15,252 nucleotides of DNA from NCBI GenBank assembly GCA_958425285.1, contig CATZVV010000019.1:1-15252 (forward strand), given 5' to 3'. This stretch comes from an uncultured Lachnoclostridium sp. (GTDB lineage: Bacteria > Bacillota > Clostridia > Lachnospirales > Lachnospiraceae). Below are positions 1 to 7,223 of the stretch, one piece after another; the first letter of the stretch is position 1, and every line of letters begins with the position of its first letter. The translations under genes and the position numbers were made by a program. The notes below the pieces were generated by a model. The model worked only from the letters and a program-made list of their open reading frames with translations, ran no database searches and was not told where the DNA came from.

Positions 1-732
1 GATGTGGCTGTGCTTACAGGTAATGCAGGAAATTCCCGTGGCTGTAATGACGGTGCCTACGGTGGATGGGGTGCAGAATGGTTCCTGTGGATCATCGTAA
101 TTTTCGCCCTGTTCGGCGGCTGGGGCAATGGCTTTGGCGGCTGGGGTGGAAACGGCGGAGGAACAAATACTCCGGGATTTCAGGGATTTGCAACCCGTAG
201 CGACATTGACGCAGCTCTTTCCACACAGGGTATCGAAAACGGAATTACTGGTATCGGTACTCAGCTCTGTAACGGGTTTGCCGGTGTAAATTCCGCAATC
301 GCAAACTTGGGTTATCAGACTCAGCAGTGCTGCTGTGACACCAGAGCGGCTATCGCTGACGTGAATTATAACCTTGCCGCCCAGACAAACATTCTCCAGA
401 ATACTGTAAATAACAATGGAACTGCTATTCAGCAGGCTCTTAACACAGGATTTAGAGATGTGATTGACGCTCAGAACGCTGGAACACAGAGAATCGTTGA
501 TATGATTACTCAGGACAAGATTCAGTCCTTACAGACAGATCTCCAGTCCGCACAGCTTCAGCTTTCCAATCAGGCGCAGACAAACAATATTATCAACGCA
601 CTTCGTCCGACTCCGACACCGTCTTATCCGGTAATGAGTCCTTACACTTCCATTATTAATCCGACGGGATTTACCTTCGGCGTAAACAATGGTTGTGGGT
701 GCGGATATAACGCTTGCGGCTGTGGCTGCTAA
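1..732 (+). CDS. Gly/Cys-rich phage protein with membrane-like segment, 5' end cut
   Basis: The reading frame is open from the first base, so the true start may lie upstream; the first in-frame start-like codon in view is GTG at 4. Residues 20-55 (counted from that GTG) are rich in Gly and Trp and contain a hydrophobic run (WFLWIIVIFALF). Residues about 105-200 look helical or coiled-coil, with a CCC cluster just before them. The protein ends in a Cys/Gly tail (CGCGYNACGCGC). I do not recognise a named family; proteins of this appearance sit near structural genes in gut Firmicutes phages. A virion-associated or membrane-interacting role is inference. A hairpin terminator follows at 788-823. 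Confidence 0.75.
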   Translation, partial: DVAVLTGNAGNSRGCNDGAYGGWGAEWFLWIIVIFALFGGWGNGFGGWGGNGGGTNTPGFQGFATRSDIDAALSTQGIENGITGIGTQLCNGFAGVNSAIANLGYQTQQCCCDTRAAIADVNYNLAAQTNILQNTVNNNGTAIQQALNTGFRDVIDAQNAGTQRIVDMITQDKIQSLQTDLQSAQLQLSNQAQTNNIINALRPTPTPSYPVMSPYTSIINPTGFTFGVNNGCGCGYNACGCGC

Positions 733-787
733 TAGTATCTTCCCTATGGGATGTTCAGCGTTAAGCTGATATTACTATAAACATTTC

Positions 788-823
788 AAAGGGATAGATG
801 CTATAAGGGCACTATCCCTTTTT
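788..823 (+). terminator. rho-independent terminator after the Cys-rich gene
   Basis: AAAGGGATAG at 788-797 is the reverse complement of CTATCCCTTT at 812-821, enclosing a 14-nt loop, and the T-run ends at 823. The loop is longer than usual but the 10-bp stem is perfect. It lies between two + strand genes, so it would reduce rather than isolate downstream expression unless a promoter I do not see lies after it. Confidence 0.75.
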
Positions 824-850
824 CAATAACTGAAAAAGGAGAATAGAAAA

Positions 851-1270
851 ATGGCTGAATTTACAGGTATTTTTGTCCAGCAGGTAGCGGCAGGACAGAA
901 CGCATTGCTTTCAGAGGATGTCGTAAAAAGCAGATGCGTTAATCATAGAAAAGGGTCTGGATTAATCTGTATTGCAAATAGCGGTTGCGACTGCAATCCG
1001 GCACGATACAGAATTTTTGTAAAAGGAAACATTGCAATTCCGACAGGGGGTACGGTGGGGCCGATTTCCCTCGCACTTTCCATCAACGGAGAAGTCCTGA
1101 GAAGTTCCCTTGCAACTGTAACCCCGGCGGCTGTAGAAGATTTCTTTAGTGTAGCATTTGAGGAAATCGTATGTGCCGGAAAATGCCAAGTAAATGTGGC
1201 AGTAGTAAACCCAAATACACAGACTATTGAGATTGAGAATCTGGTAGTTATTGTGGAGAGAGAATGTTAA
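851..1270 (+). CDS. small beta-rich phage protein, possible virion surface protein
   Basis: 139 residues. The start is ATG at 851 with AAGGAG at 836-841, 9 nt upstream. Alternating hydrophobic and polar residues (for example in ISLALSINGEVL and CQVNVAVVNPNTQTIEIENLVVIVE) suggest a beta-sandwich or jelly-roll. Cysteines occur in a CDC motif near residue 47, in CAGKC near residue 110 and as the last residue. There is no signal peptide and no membrane segment. I do not recognise a family; a decoration or head-surface protein is an inference from its location and predicted fold. Its stop lies only 14 nt before the next start. Confidence 0.75.
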   Translation: MAEFTGIFVQQVAAGQNALLSEDVVKSRCVNHRKGSGLICIANSGCDCNPARYRIFVKGNIAIPTGGTVGPISLALSINGEVLRSSLATVTPAAVEDFFSVAFEEIVCAGKCQVNVAVVNPNTQTIEIENLVVIVEREC

Positions 1271-1283
1271 GGAGGTAGGATTT

Positions 1284-1970
1284 ATGCACGAATATTCAAA
1301 AAGAATCGGAGAGCATATTAAATCCTGCTATTCCGATTTTAACAACATGAACCGTGAGGAACTGGACGAGCTGAAAGCATGGGCTTGTGTTATGAAAGAC
1401 CTTACGGAGTACGACATCAACAAACGTGGCATTGAAGCTATGGATGAAGCAGAACAGGAAGAAAAAATGTATGGTCGCATGGGCTATCGTGGACGTGCCG
1501 CAAACGGAAGATTTGTTCATCGTTCTGGCAGAGGACGTTCCGCAGGATATACGCCTTATCTTCGCATGATGGAAGATGGCATGGATGACTACGATATGTA
1601 CGATGATATGCCTTATCCGATGACTGGATACCGCATGGGCTATACAGATGGTAACAGGGGCGGGAACACGGGAAACTCCTCATCCTCTGGCTCTTACTCC
1701 GGCAATTACGGCGGTGGGAATAGTCGTTCTGGGTACGAGGGTATGAGACAGCCGTCCAGATATGGGGAAAGCTATGACAGATATTCGGACAGGCGCAGAC
1801 ATTACCATGAGTCCGGCGACGCAGACTCTAAGAAAAAGATGGAAGACTCCATTGGGGAAGTTTTTGACGATATGGAAAATGTAGTTCAGGACGTATGGAA
1901 AGAAATGACTCCTGAACAGAAGCAGAAGTACAAAGCAAGGATGACCCAGATGGTTCAGAAAATGCAGTAA
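1284..1970 (+). CDS. low-complexity Gly/Tyr/Arg/Met-rich phage protein, unknown function
   Basis: I chose ATG 1284 (228 residues) because AAGGAGG at 1269-1275 is 8 nt upstream; an in-frame upstream ATG at 1251 lies inside the previous gene and lacks such a site. Residues 1-65 are helical and acidic (an MNREELDELKAW-type segment). Residues about 65-180 are a disordered-looking stretch dominated by G, Y, R, M, S, N and D. Residues about 185-228 return to a charged helix with DSIGEVFDDMENVVQDVW followed by Lys/Gln-rich sequence. The layout of two ordered ends and a long disordered centre is clear from sequence; the function is not. It is followed at once by a strong terminator. Confidence 0.8.
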   Translation: MHEYSKRIGEHIKSCYSDFNNMNREELDELKAWACVMKDLTEYDINKRGIEAMDEAEQEEKMYGRMGYRGRAANGRFVHRSGRGRSAGYTPYLRMMEDGMDDYDMYDDMPYPMTGYRMGYTDGNRGGNTGNSSSSGSYSGNYGGGNSRSGYEGMRQPSRYGESYDRYSDRRRHYHESGDADSKKKMEDSIGEVFDDMENVVQDVWKEMTPEQKQKYKARMTQMVQKMQ

Positions 1971-1984
1971 AATGGAATATGAAA

Positions 1985-2016
1985 AGGGCTGACTTCTTAT
2001 GAGGTTGGCTCTTTTT
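1985..2016 (+). terminator. strong rho-independent terminator
   Basis: A 12-bp stem is formed by 1985-1996 (AGGGCTGACTTC) and 2001-2012 (GAGGTTGGCTCT), including a few G-U pairs, with a TTAT loop and T-run to 2016. It closes the transcription unit of the preceding gene and stands immediately before the metallopeptidase-like gene. Confidence 0.85.
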
Positions 2017-2038
2017 GATATAGATTGGCGGTGATGAC

Positions 2039-2425
2039 ATGATAGATGAATTTTATATGAACGGACTGCGGTGGCGAGTGAGATTTACATATCCAACAGA
2101 CCGGGTATTGGTGGACAGAACAGGTGCTCTCACAATAGGAGTCACTGACCCACAGAGCATGACAATCTATCTGTCGAATAAACTTTATGGAGAAAAACTG
2201 AACAGAGTATTTATTCATGAATTGGGGCATTGCGCCCTATTTTCCTTTAACCTAATTTCAGACTTGCACCGCATGGTAAAGAGAAAATATTGGTTAGAAG
2301 CAGAGGAATGGGCGTGCAATTTTCTTGCTGACTATTCAGGCATGATATTTTGCGTGGCAAAAGATGTTCTCGGAAACAGATTTATGTATGTAGAACCATA
2401 CGGAATAGAAAGGCTGGTGGCGTAA
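2039..2425 (+). CDS. IrrE/ImmA-like zinc metallopeptidase-fold protein
   Basis: 128 residues from ATG 2039, with GGCGGTGAT just upstream. Residues 60-64 are HELGH, the HExxH zinc-binding helix, and a second acidic cluster (EAEEWACNFLADY, residues 87-99) fits the third ligand region of ImmA/IrrE-type (COG2856) peptidases. Members known in mobile elements cut repressors (ImmA on ICEBs1 ImmR). Here, however, there is no HTH repressor neighbour: the gene sits between a terminator and fibre genes. A role in virion maturation or host-protein cleavage is equally possible. The stop codon directly abuts the next ATG (TAAATG), implying translational coupling. The fold assignment is fairly secure; the substrate is unknown. 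Confidence 0.8.
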   Translation: MIDEFYMNGLRWRVRFTYPTDRVLVDRTGALTIGVTDPQSMTIYLSNKLYGEKLNRVFIHELGHCALFSFNLISDLHRMVKRKYWLEAEEWACNFLADYSGMIFCVAKDVLGNRFMYVEPYGIERLVA

Positions 2426-2671
2426 ATGGCAGTAGCAGACAAAACAATGGTAGTAGACGGGCAGACTTATTATCCTGGAGACACAATCCCAGATTTAGGA
2501 AGCCTTGTATGTGTAGAAGCGATAGGGAATAAGCGTAGTTATGAGGGTAAAATTACAGACCAGTCGAAACTTCCAACCTATGTAAATGATGGAAGTTCTG
2601 CACTACTGTATGATGGCGCAGGAACTACAAAAGTTCTGCATTTTCTTAACGGCGCATGGTACGAACTGTAA
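2426..2671 (+). CDS. small phage protein of unknown function (81 aa)
   Basis: ATG 2426 follows the previous stop with no gap; GGTGG within the end of the upstream gene can serve as the ribosome site. The sequence is beta-rich and polar: YYPGDTIPDLG near the N-terminus and a C-terminal KVLHFLNGAWYEL. There are no membrane or signal segments. I recognise no family. Its position between the metallopeptidase-like gene and the collagen-like fibre gene suggests a fibre accessory or small structural protein. Confidence 0.7.
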   Translation: MAVADKTMVVDGQTYYPGDTIPDLGSLVCVEAIGNKRSYEGKITDQSKLPTYVNDGSSALLYDGAGTTKVLHFLNGAWYEL

Positions 2672-2683
2672 GGCGGTGATGAT

Positions 2684-3313
2684 ATGGCATTAAAAGCAGA
2701 AGAAGTATATGCGATTTTAAAGAAGCAGATTCAGTCAGGCGGTGGCACTCCCGGCCCTGCAGGTGTGGGTATCCAGAAAATCGAAAAAACCGGAACGGAT
2801 GGCCTTGTTGATACATACACTATTACTTATACCAACGGGCAGACTACCACATATACTGTTACCAATGGAGCGGACGGCCCGAAGGGAGACAAAGGTGATA
2901 AAGGCGACACAGGAGAGAAAGGCGATCCTGGAACCACCAATTACAACGACCTGACAAACAAGCCGAAAATCAACGGCGTAGAGGTATCTGGAGATAAAAC
3001 ATCCACAGATTATAAGATATCGTCCGGGACTGCACAGGTAGACCACGGCACCTCCGACACAACCTTCGAGCTCCCGGCGAACCAATACCACACATGGGGC
3101 GAGGTATCATCCCTGACGCTTACTCTCGGCTCTGGCACAGATGGGCAAGCAAACGGCTATTGGTTCAGTTTCGACAGTGGAGCTACCGCCACAACACTTT
3201 CACTCCCAGAAGAAATTAAAACGGATATTGTAGTTCAGGCTAATACACATTATGAATGTAGTATCATTGATAATTATATGGTATTTAATGATTGGAGTGT
3301 TATAAGTGCGTAG
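2684..3313 (+). CDS. collagen-like phage fibre protein
   Basis: 209 residues from ATG 2684, with AGGCGGTGAT immediately upstream. After a short helical start, residues 19-28 hold a first Gly/Pro patch. Residues 41-61 are TY-rich beta (YTITYTNGQTTTYTVT), residues 62-83 form a GXY collagen-like repeat (GDKGDKGDTGEKGDPG), and NYNDLTNKPKINGVEV follows at 86-101, a motif seen in trimeric phage fibre proteins. The C-terminal 100 residues are beta-rich. Collagen-like repeats in phages form trimeric fibre stalks. The last bases overlap the next gene's start. It could be a head or a tail fibre; gene order favours the head or neck region but does not prove it. Confidence 0.85.
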   Translation: MALKAEEVYAILKKQIQSGGGTPGPAGVGIQKIEKTGTDGLVDTYTITYTNGQTTTYTVTNGADGPKGDKGDKGDTGEKGDPGTTNYNDLTNKPKINGVEVSGDKTSTDYKISSGTAQVDHGTSDTTFELPANQYHTWGEVSSLTLTLGSGTDGQANGYWFSFDSGATATTLSLPEEIKTDIVVQANTHYECSIIDNYMVFNDWSVISA

Positions 3314-4811
3314 GAGATTACTTGATGAAACAATAAAAAAAGAAATTAGTGGTGAACAAATTGTTGTAAAAAGTTGTGCTAGAATGTTGAATGGACTTAA
3401 TATCTATGGAAAATCTACACAATTAACCACTACAGGAGCACAGAGAATAGACTTTAATAATTATGTTTCATTCTTGTCAAGTGGAAACTATACGTCAATT
3501 CTTTGCAATAGTTTTAGACTTGAGCCAGGTCAATATTATTTTTCTTGCACCGGAAGCATTCCTGGCATTTTATATAAATTGTGGATTAGTACCGATGAGG
3601 GGTTGAAAGTCAATATAAGAAACAATGAGACTTTTGAAATTTTACAAAATGATAATATTTCTGAAGTAAGAATAGTAATTGAAGGTTTGGAACTTGGCAC
3701 AAAATATGAAGGGTACTTATATCCAATGATAAACAAAGGATCTAAACCTATCTCTTGGGAACCTTATACAGGTGGCAAACCCTCCCCCAATCCGGATTAT
3801 CCGCAGGAGATAGTATCAGCAGGTCAGAGCGGACAGATTAAAATAGATGTGTTGGGTGGGAATCTTTTGCCTGAGTGGAGACAGCATCCTTCTGGGGAGC
3901 CTTTGAAAAATTTCACTATAGATAATAATGTTGGTTGGGTTGTAACAACTCTGAATATAGAAAAGGGTAAAAATTACTACATTTCTTGTTTGGAAAATGG
4001 GATTTTAACGTCAAGAAACATATATGTGAACACTTTAGCTTCATCAAGAGATGGATTGATTAATGCTAATTCGGGAAAATTTACTGCAATTAAATCTGGA
4101 GTATTGTACATAAGGGTTGGAGCATATGGAGAGACAAATACTTATAGTGGATTTATTGTTTCTTATAGCCAGATTTCGAAAATTGAACCTTATAAACAGC
4201 CTCAATCCGTTATCCTCGCAACTCCAGACGGCTTACCCGGAATCCCAGTTACAAGCGGCGGGAATTACACGGATGAAAGCGGCCAGCAGTGGATATGCGA
4301 TGAGGTGGATTTTAAGAGGGGAGTGTATGTGCAGAGGCTAAATAAAAAAATACTCACAAGTGCTCTTCCTTGGAAATTCTCTTTAACGACAGGTAATGGA
4401 AATAATAATTTTCAGATTCGTCTAACAAGTGAAGAAGGTGCAACTGACATTTTAAGTGGGAAACCCGTAATTTCTATGTGTAATTTTTTGAAATATGCGG
4501 GTTTGATATGGGACGATAATGAAATTAATCTTCCAAAAATATACGCAAGCGCTTTGGAAATAACGGCGTCATTTCCTCCAGATAGTGAAGTAAATTCATT
4601 GCAGAAATGGAATGAATTACTGGACGGAATTGGAAATTGTTATATTTATTACATTTTAGATATTCCTATTGAAACCCATCTCTCCGCCGAGCAAATATCC
4701 GCATACAAGACCCTGCACACGTACAGCCCTACTACTACGGTGAGCAATGACGCAGGAGCGTGGATGAAGGTGGGGTACAAAACCCGCAAAAGTCTGGAGG
4801 TGACTACATAA
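3306..4811 (+). CDS. modular phage fibre / receptor-binding-like protein
   Basis: 501 residues. The start is GTG 3306, overlapping the previous stop, with GGAG at 3294-3297, 8 nt upstream; an ATG at 3325 is out of frame. The protein alternates two kinds of sequence. Blocks near residues 152-180 (PYTGGKPSPNPDYPQ), 306-345 (NYTDESGQQWICDEVDF) and 455-500 (LSAEQISAYKTLHTYSP) read as conserved connectors typical of Firmicutes phage fibre proteins. The three intervening blocks are beta-rich, more AT-rich by eye and look like carbohydrate-binding sandwiches. This mosaic fits host-range or glycan-binding variation. The glycan target is unknown. The stop overlaps the next ATG by one base. Confidence 0.85.
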   Translation: MRRRLLDETIKKEISGEQIVVKSCARMLNGLNIYGKSTQLTTTGAQRIDFNNYVSFLSSGNYTSILCNSFRLEPGQYYFSCTGSIPGILYKLWISTDEGLKVNIRNNETFEILQNDNISEVRIVIEGLELGTKYEGYLYPMINKGSKPISWEPYTGGKPSPNPDYPQEIVSAGQSGQIKIDVLGGNLLPEWRQHPSGEPLKNFTIDNNVGWVVTTLNIEKGKNYYISCLENGILTSRNIYVNTLASSRDGLINANSGKFTAIKSGVLYIRVGAYGETNTYSGFIVSYSQISKIEPYKQPQSVILATPDGLPGIPVTSGGNYTDESGQQWICDEVDFKRGVYVQRLNKKILTSALPWKFSLTTGNGNNNFQIRLTSEEGATDILSGKPVISMCNFLKYAGLIWDDNEINLPKIYASALEITASFPPDSEVNSLQKWNELLDGIGNCYIYYILDIPIETHLSAEQISAYKTLHTYSPTTTVSNDAGAWMKVGYKTRKSLEVTT

Positions 4812-5137
4812 TGCTTGGAAAAATCATTGATGGCAACCTGACATATCCACCGCATAAGATAGTCCTTTTGGGTATGCAGATTTTCAATCCAACCGAAGAA
4901 CAATTATCGCAGGTAGGGTACAAACCAATCATCGAAACCGTAATGCCAGAAGACCCGGCGCCGGATGGACAGCACTACGAAGCACAGTACGTGGATTCCA
5001 GCGATACCATTACACAGAGTTGGATTCTAGTTGAGGACGAATATACGGCGCAAAAGACCATAGAGCAGCGCGTGACAGCGCTTGAGCAGGATGTAAGCGG
5101 AATTAGCACAGCAATCGAAAGGGGGCTTACAACATGA
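4811..5137 (+). CDS. fibre-associated small phage protein with C-terminal coiled coil
   Basis: 108 residues from ATG 4811 (TAATG overlap with the fibre gene), with GGAGG at 4796-4800. An in-frame start at 4760 lies inside the upstream gene and is less likely. The N-terminus has GMQIFNPTEEQLSQVGYKP, a segment that recurs in small genes directly downstream of Firmicutes phage fibre genes. The C-terminus (TIEQRVTALEQDVSGIS) is a heptad-patterned coiled coil. A role as fibre assembly partner or attached virion protein is inference from position. It overlaps the next gene by ATGA. Confidence 0.75.
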   Translation: MLGKIIDGNLTYPPHKIVLLGMQIFNPTEEQLSQVGYKPIIETVMPEDPAPDGQHYEAQYVDSSDTITQSWILVEDEYTAQKTIEQRVTALEQDVSGISTAIERGLTT

Positions 5138-5559
5138 TGAATGAAGCATTAGAAAGCCTCATTCGATATGCAAGAGGAAAGCTTCTAGCGGAACTGGCAG
5201 AAACAGACGATAAGACGGAAGGAATCTCTTGTCGGGGGCTCATACCGGCATATGAGCAGAACCATTCATACTCTGTGGGAGATGTAAGACTTCATCCCGA
5301 AACTGGTTATCCCAGAGAGTGCATTATGGCCTATGACGGGACTGTGCAGCAGGATTGGACGATTGACACGGCAACACTATGGAAACCTTGGCATAGCCGG
5401 AAGAAAGAATATGCCCTGCCGTGGGAAGCTCCGACCGGAGCGCATGATATGTATAAGACTGGAGAGTATATGATTTGGACGGATGGGCTTGTGTATTTGT
5501 GCAATGAGGACACCAATTTCAGCCCGTCGGAGTATCCGCGGGCGTGGGAAGTTGCATAG
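5134..5559 (+). CDS. phage carbohydrate-binding (CBM5/12-like) protein
   Basis: 141 residues from ATG 5134 (ATGA overlap); a second ATG follows at 5137 and GGGGG lies about 10 nt upstream. After an N-terminal helix of about 30 residues come two aromatic-rich modules. The first, around residues 37-86, carries YSVGDV and LWKPW. The second, around 92-140, carries MYKTGEYMIW, GLVYLC and YPRAWEV. The spacing of Y-xx-G-D/E, V-Y and a final W matches the chitin-binding type 3 / CBM5_12 pattern, which uses surface Trp/Tyr to stack on sugars. It closes the surface-binding block. Likely a virion adhesin; whether it sits on head or tail is not visible from sequence. Confidence 0.8.
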   Translation: MMNEALESLIRYARGKLLAELAETDDKTEGISCRGLIPAYEQNHSYSVGDVRLHPETGYPRECIMAYDGTVQQDWTIDTATLWKPWHSRKKEYALPWEAPTGAHDMYKTGEYMIWTDGLVYLCNEDTNFSPSEYPRAWEVA

Positions 5560-5571
5560 AGAGGTGAAGAT

Positions 5572-5970
5572 ATGCGGAGCCGTTCAAGGGACAGACAGAA
5601 GATTTGGTTTGTCACAGTAACCGAGGAAAAAGTCGGTATTGATACAGTTCTAAAATACGGGAAACCGATTATGAAGAAAATGAGTGTATCCTCTGGAACT
5701 GGACAACCAGGGCAGATATCAGCTGGACTTGTGGTGGATTATGACAGAGAAATAACATCATACGATAAAAGTTTGCGAGGCGTTATCCGAGAGGGCGACG
5801 CTGTTTTCGTTGACGTAGAACCGCAGATAAATGAGGACGGTACATTAACAATGGGAGAGGATGGATATACGCCAGTTACGCCGCCGGATTACCGAATTTC
5901 AGCGATTTTCAAGACGCAAAAAGGGAATGTTGATGTTTTCGGAATAAAGAAAAATGGAGCGGTACAGTAA
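5572..5970 (+). CDS. phage head closure / head-tail connector protein
   Basis: 132 residues from ATG 5572, with GAGGTGAAG just upstream. It is beta-rich, with an exposed loop rich in Ser/Gly near residues 40-50 (SVSSGTGQPGQIS) and a central GVIREGDAVFVDVEPQ segment. Size, fold pattern and position directly before the HK97 gp10-like gene match head closure or connector proteins of siphophage necks. Ends in a TAATG overlap with the next gene, so it belongs to the neck operon. The exact family is not identified. Confidence 0.7.
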   Translation: MRSRSRDRQKIWFVTVTEEKVGIDTVLKYGKPIMKKMSVSSGTGQPGQISAGLVVDYDREITSYDKSLRGVIREGDAVFVDVEPQINEDGTLTMGEDGYTPVTPPDYRISAIFKTQKGNVDVFGIKKNGAVQ

Positions 5971-6491
5971 TGGCAAGAAAAACCATAAAGATTGATTTGT
6001 TTGATGGAAAATCCTTGCGGCAGGCGATAAAGCAGATTGAAGCATACCGTGATGATTTACCGAGGAAATGTGAATTATTTGTTAGGCGGTTGGCTGAATT
6101 AGGGATTCCAGTCATTGATTCAAATATTGCGGCAGCGCAAGGAACTTCTGATAAAAACCATAATACCTATATAAAAATCAATTCTTTCGGTTCATATTCA
6201 CAGGCAGAATTGATTGTCGAAGGGCAAGGAATTCTGTTTATAGAATTTGGTGCAGGAATATATTATAACGGCTCTGCCGGAACATCACCACATCCGCTTG
6301 GACAAGAACTAGGGTATACCATTGGTTCATATGGACAAGGGAAAGGTAAGCAAAATACATGGGGGTATTATAATGATAGTGGAGAAGTGATTCTTACACA
6401 TGGAACAGAAGCTACTATGCCTGTTTATAAGGCGAGCCTTGAAATAAGAAAACAAATGCTGAAGATTGCGAAGGAAGTGTTTGGACGGTGA
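5970..6491 (+). CDS. HK97 gp10-like tail/neck component
   Basis: 173 residues from ATG 5970 (one-base stop/start overlap). The N-terminal helix (GKSLRQAIKQIEAYRDDLPRK) followed by a beta region with FIEFGAGIYYN and a late THGTEATMPVYKASLEI segment is the layout of HK97 gp10 family proteins, in which the EFG(T/A)G and P.M/A..A..motifs recur. These proteins act at the head-tail joining step of siphophages. The neighbours, head closure upstream and tail terminator-like downstream, agree. Confidence 0.85.
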   Translation: MARKTIKIDLFDGKSLRQAIKQIEAYRDDLPRKCELFVRRLAELGIPVIDSNIAAAQGTSDKNHNTYIKINSFGSYSQAELIVEGQGILFIEFGAGIYYNGSAGTSPHPLGQELGYTIGSYGQGKGKQNTWGYYNDSGEVILTHGTEATMPVYKASLEIRKQMLKIAKEVFGR

Positions 6492-6495
6492 TTAA

Positions 6496-6891
6496 ATGAC
6501 AATTTTAGAAATGGTAAATCAGATATATGCAAAATGGTCTAGTGCCGTATCTGAAAAAGTTGGAGACAACTATGGAATGAAAAACAGTGGCACAATATCA
6601 AAAATGCCCTATGCGTCTTGTGTATTTAGAGGTATTCCGGGAATCGCATGGGACTTAGAAGGAGATGAAAGTGCCATTGAACCAACCATACAAATAGATA
6701 TATTCACAACAGGACAAAGAGCATTAACACAGGCCTATGAGATAGATGGAGTATCACATAATGCACTTACTTCTATGGGATTTAGAAGATACTCTGGGCC
6801 AGCACCGCAAGATAACATAGACCCATCAATAACACGATATGTTAGTGAATATAGGCGTGTTGTTGGATATGGAGATAAATTACCAAAATAA
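6496..6891 (+). CDS. tail terminator-like (minor tail) protein
   Basis: 131 residues from ATG 6496, only 4 nt after the previous stop, with GGTGAT as a weak ribosome site, suggesting coupling. The sequence has an N-terminal helix, a central strand with IEPTIQIDIFTTGQRA and a C-terminal SMGFRRYSGP-type segment followed by RYVSEYRRVVGY. That order (helix, IQIDI strand, xGFR, final strand) is the usual one for tail terminator or completion proteins that cap the tail tube before head joining. The family call is by pattern and synteny. Confidence 0.75.
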   Translation: MTILEMVNQIYAKWSSAVSEKVGDNYGMKNSGTISKMPYASCVFRGIPGIAWDLEGDESAIEPTIQIDIFTTGQRALTQAYEIDGVSHNALTSMGFRRYSGPAPQDNIDPSITRYVSEYRRVVGYGDKLPK

Positions 6892-6894
6892 GAA

Positions 6895-6916
6895 AACACC
6901 GGGGAAACCCGTTGTT
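6895..6916 (+). other. GNRA-capped hairpin just after the tail terminator-like gene
   Basis: CGGG (6900-6903) and CCCG (6908-6911) pair around a GAAA tetraloop; beyond one mismatch, AACA and TGTT extend the stem. It lies between the stop codon and the terminator at 6934-6957 and could stabilise the 3' end of the upstream mRNA. Confidence 0.5.
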
Positions 6917-6933
6917 ATATAGAAACTATTAAC

Positions 6934-6957
6934 AAGAGCCAAAAGGCTCTTATTTTT
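6934..6957 (+). terminator. rho-independent terminator before the holin gene
   Basis: AAGAGCC (6934-6940) and GGCTCTT (6945-6951) form a 7-bp stem with an AAAA loop, followed by ATTTTTAT. It would separate the neck genes from the holin and tail genes. Confidence 0.8.
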
Positions 6958-6975
6958 ATGGAAAGGAGAGGAAAT

Positions 6976-7206
6976 ATGCAGATGAACGATAAAGTCTACA
7001 ACATCTTAAAGTATGTTGCGCTGATTGTCCTTCCGGCACTTGGAACATTCTATTCTGTTCTGGCTGGTATCTGGGGGCTTCCTTATGGAGAGCAGATTAC
7101 AGGAACAATCCTTGCGGTAGATACTTTACTCGGCGCACTCATTGGAGTCAGCAGTTCTTCTTACAATAAGAAGATTCAGAAAGCAAACACTGAGAAAGGA
7201 GCGTGA
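6976..7206 (+). CDS. phage holin, Dp-1-like family
   Basis: I chose ATG 6976 (76 residues) because AAAGGAGAGG at 6963-6971 lies just upstream; an upstream in-frame ATG at 6958 would put that site inside the gene. Two hydrophobic segments are visible: YVALIVLPALGTFYSVLAGI and ITGTILAVDTLLGALIGVSS. They are separated by WGLPYGEQ and followed by a Lys-rich tail. This matches the short Dp-1-type holin layout (Phage_holin_5_2). Holins form membrane lesions that release endolysin. Unusually, no lysin gene is nearby and the holin stands between tail terminator-like and tail tube genes. Confidence 0.85.
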   Translation: MQMNDKVYNILKYVALIVLPALGTFYSVLAGIWGLPYGEQITGTILAVDTLLGALIGVSSSSYNKKIQKANTEKGA

Positions 7207-7223
7207 TCCTCTCTTATCTCCCG

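Noticed and set aside
2350..2532. 60-codon frame overlapping the end of the metallopeptidase-like gene
   Set aside because: It overlaps two better supported genes in another frame and has no recognisable content; a shadow frame.
2869..2932. Short tandem DNA repeats (GGxGAxAAAGG-like) resembling a repeat array
   Set aside because: They are the codons of the collagen-like GXY stretch in a clear reading frame, not CRISPR or a non-coding repeat.
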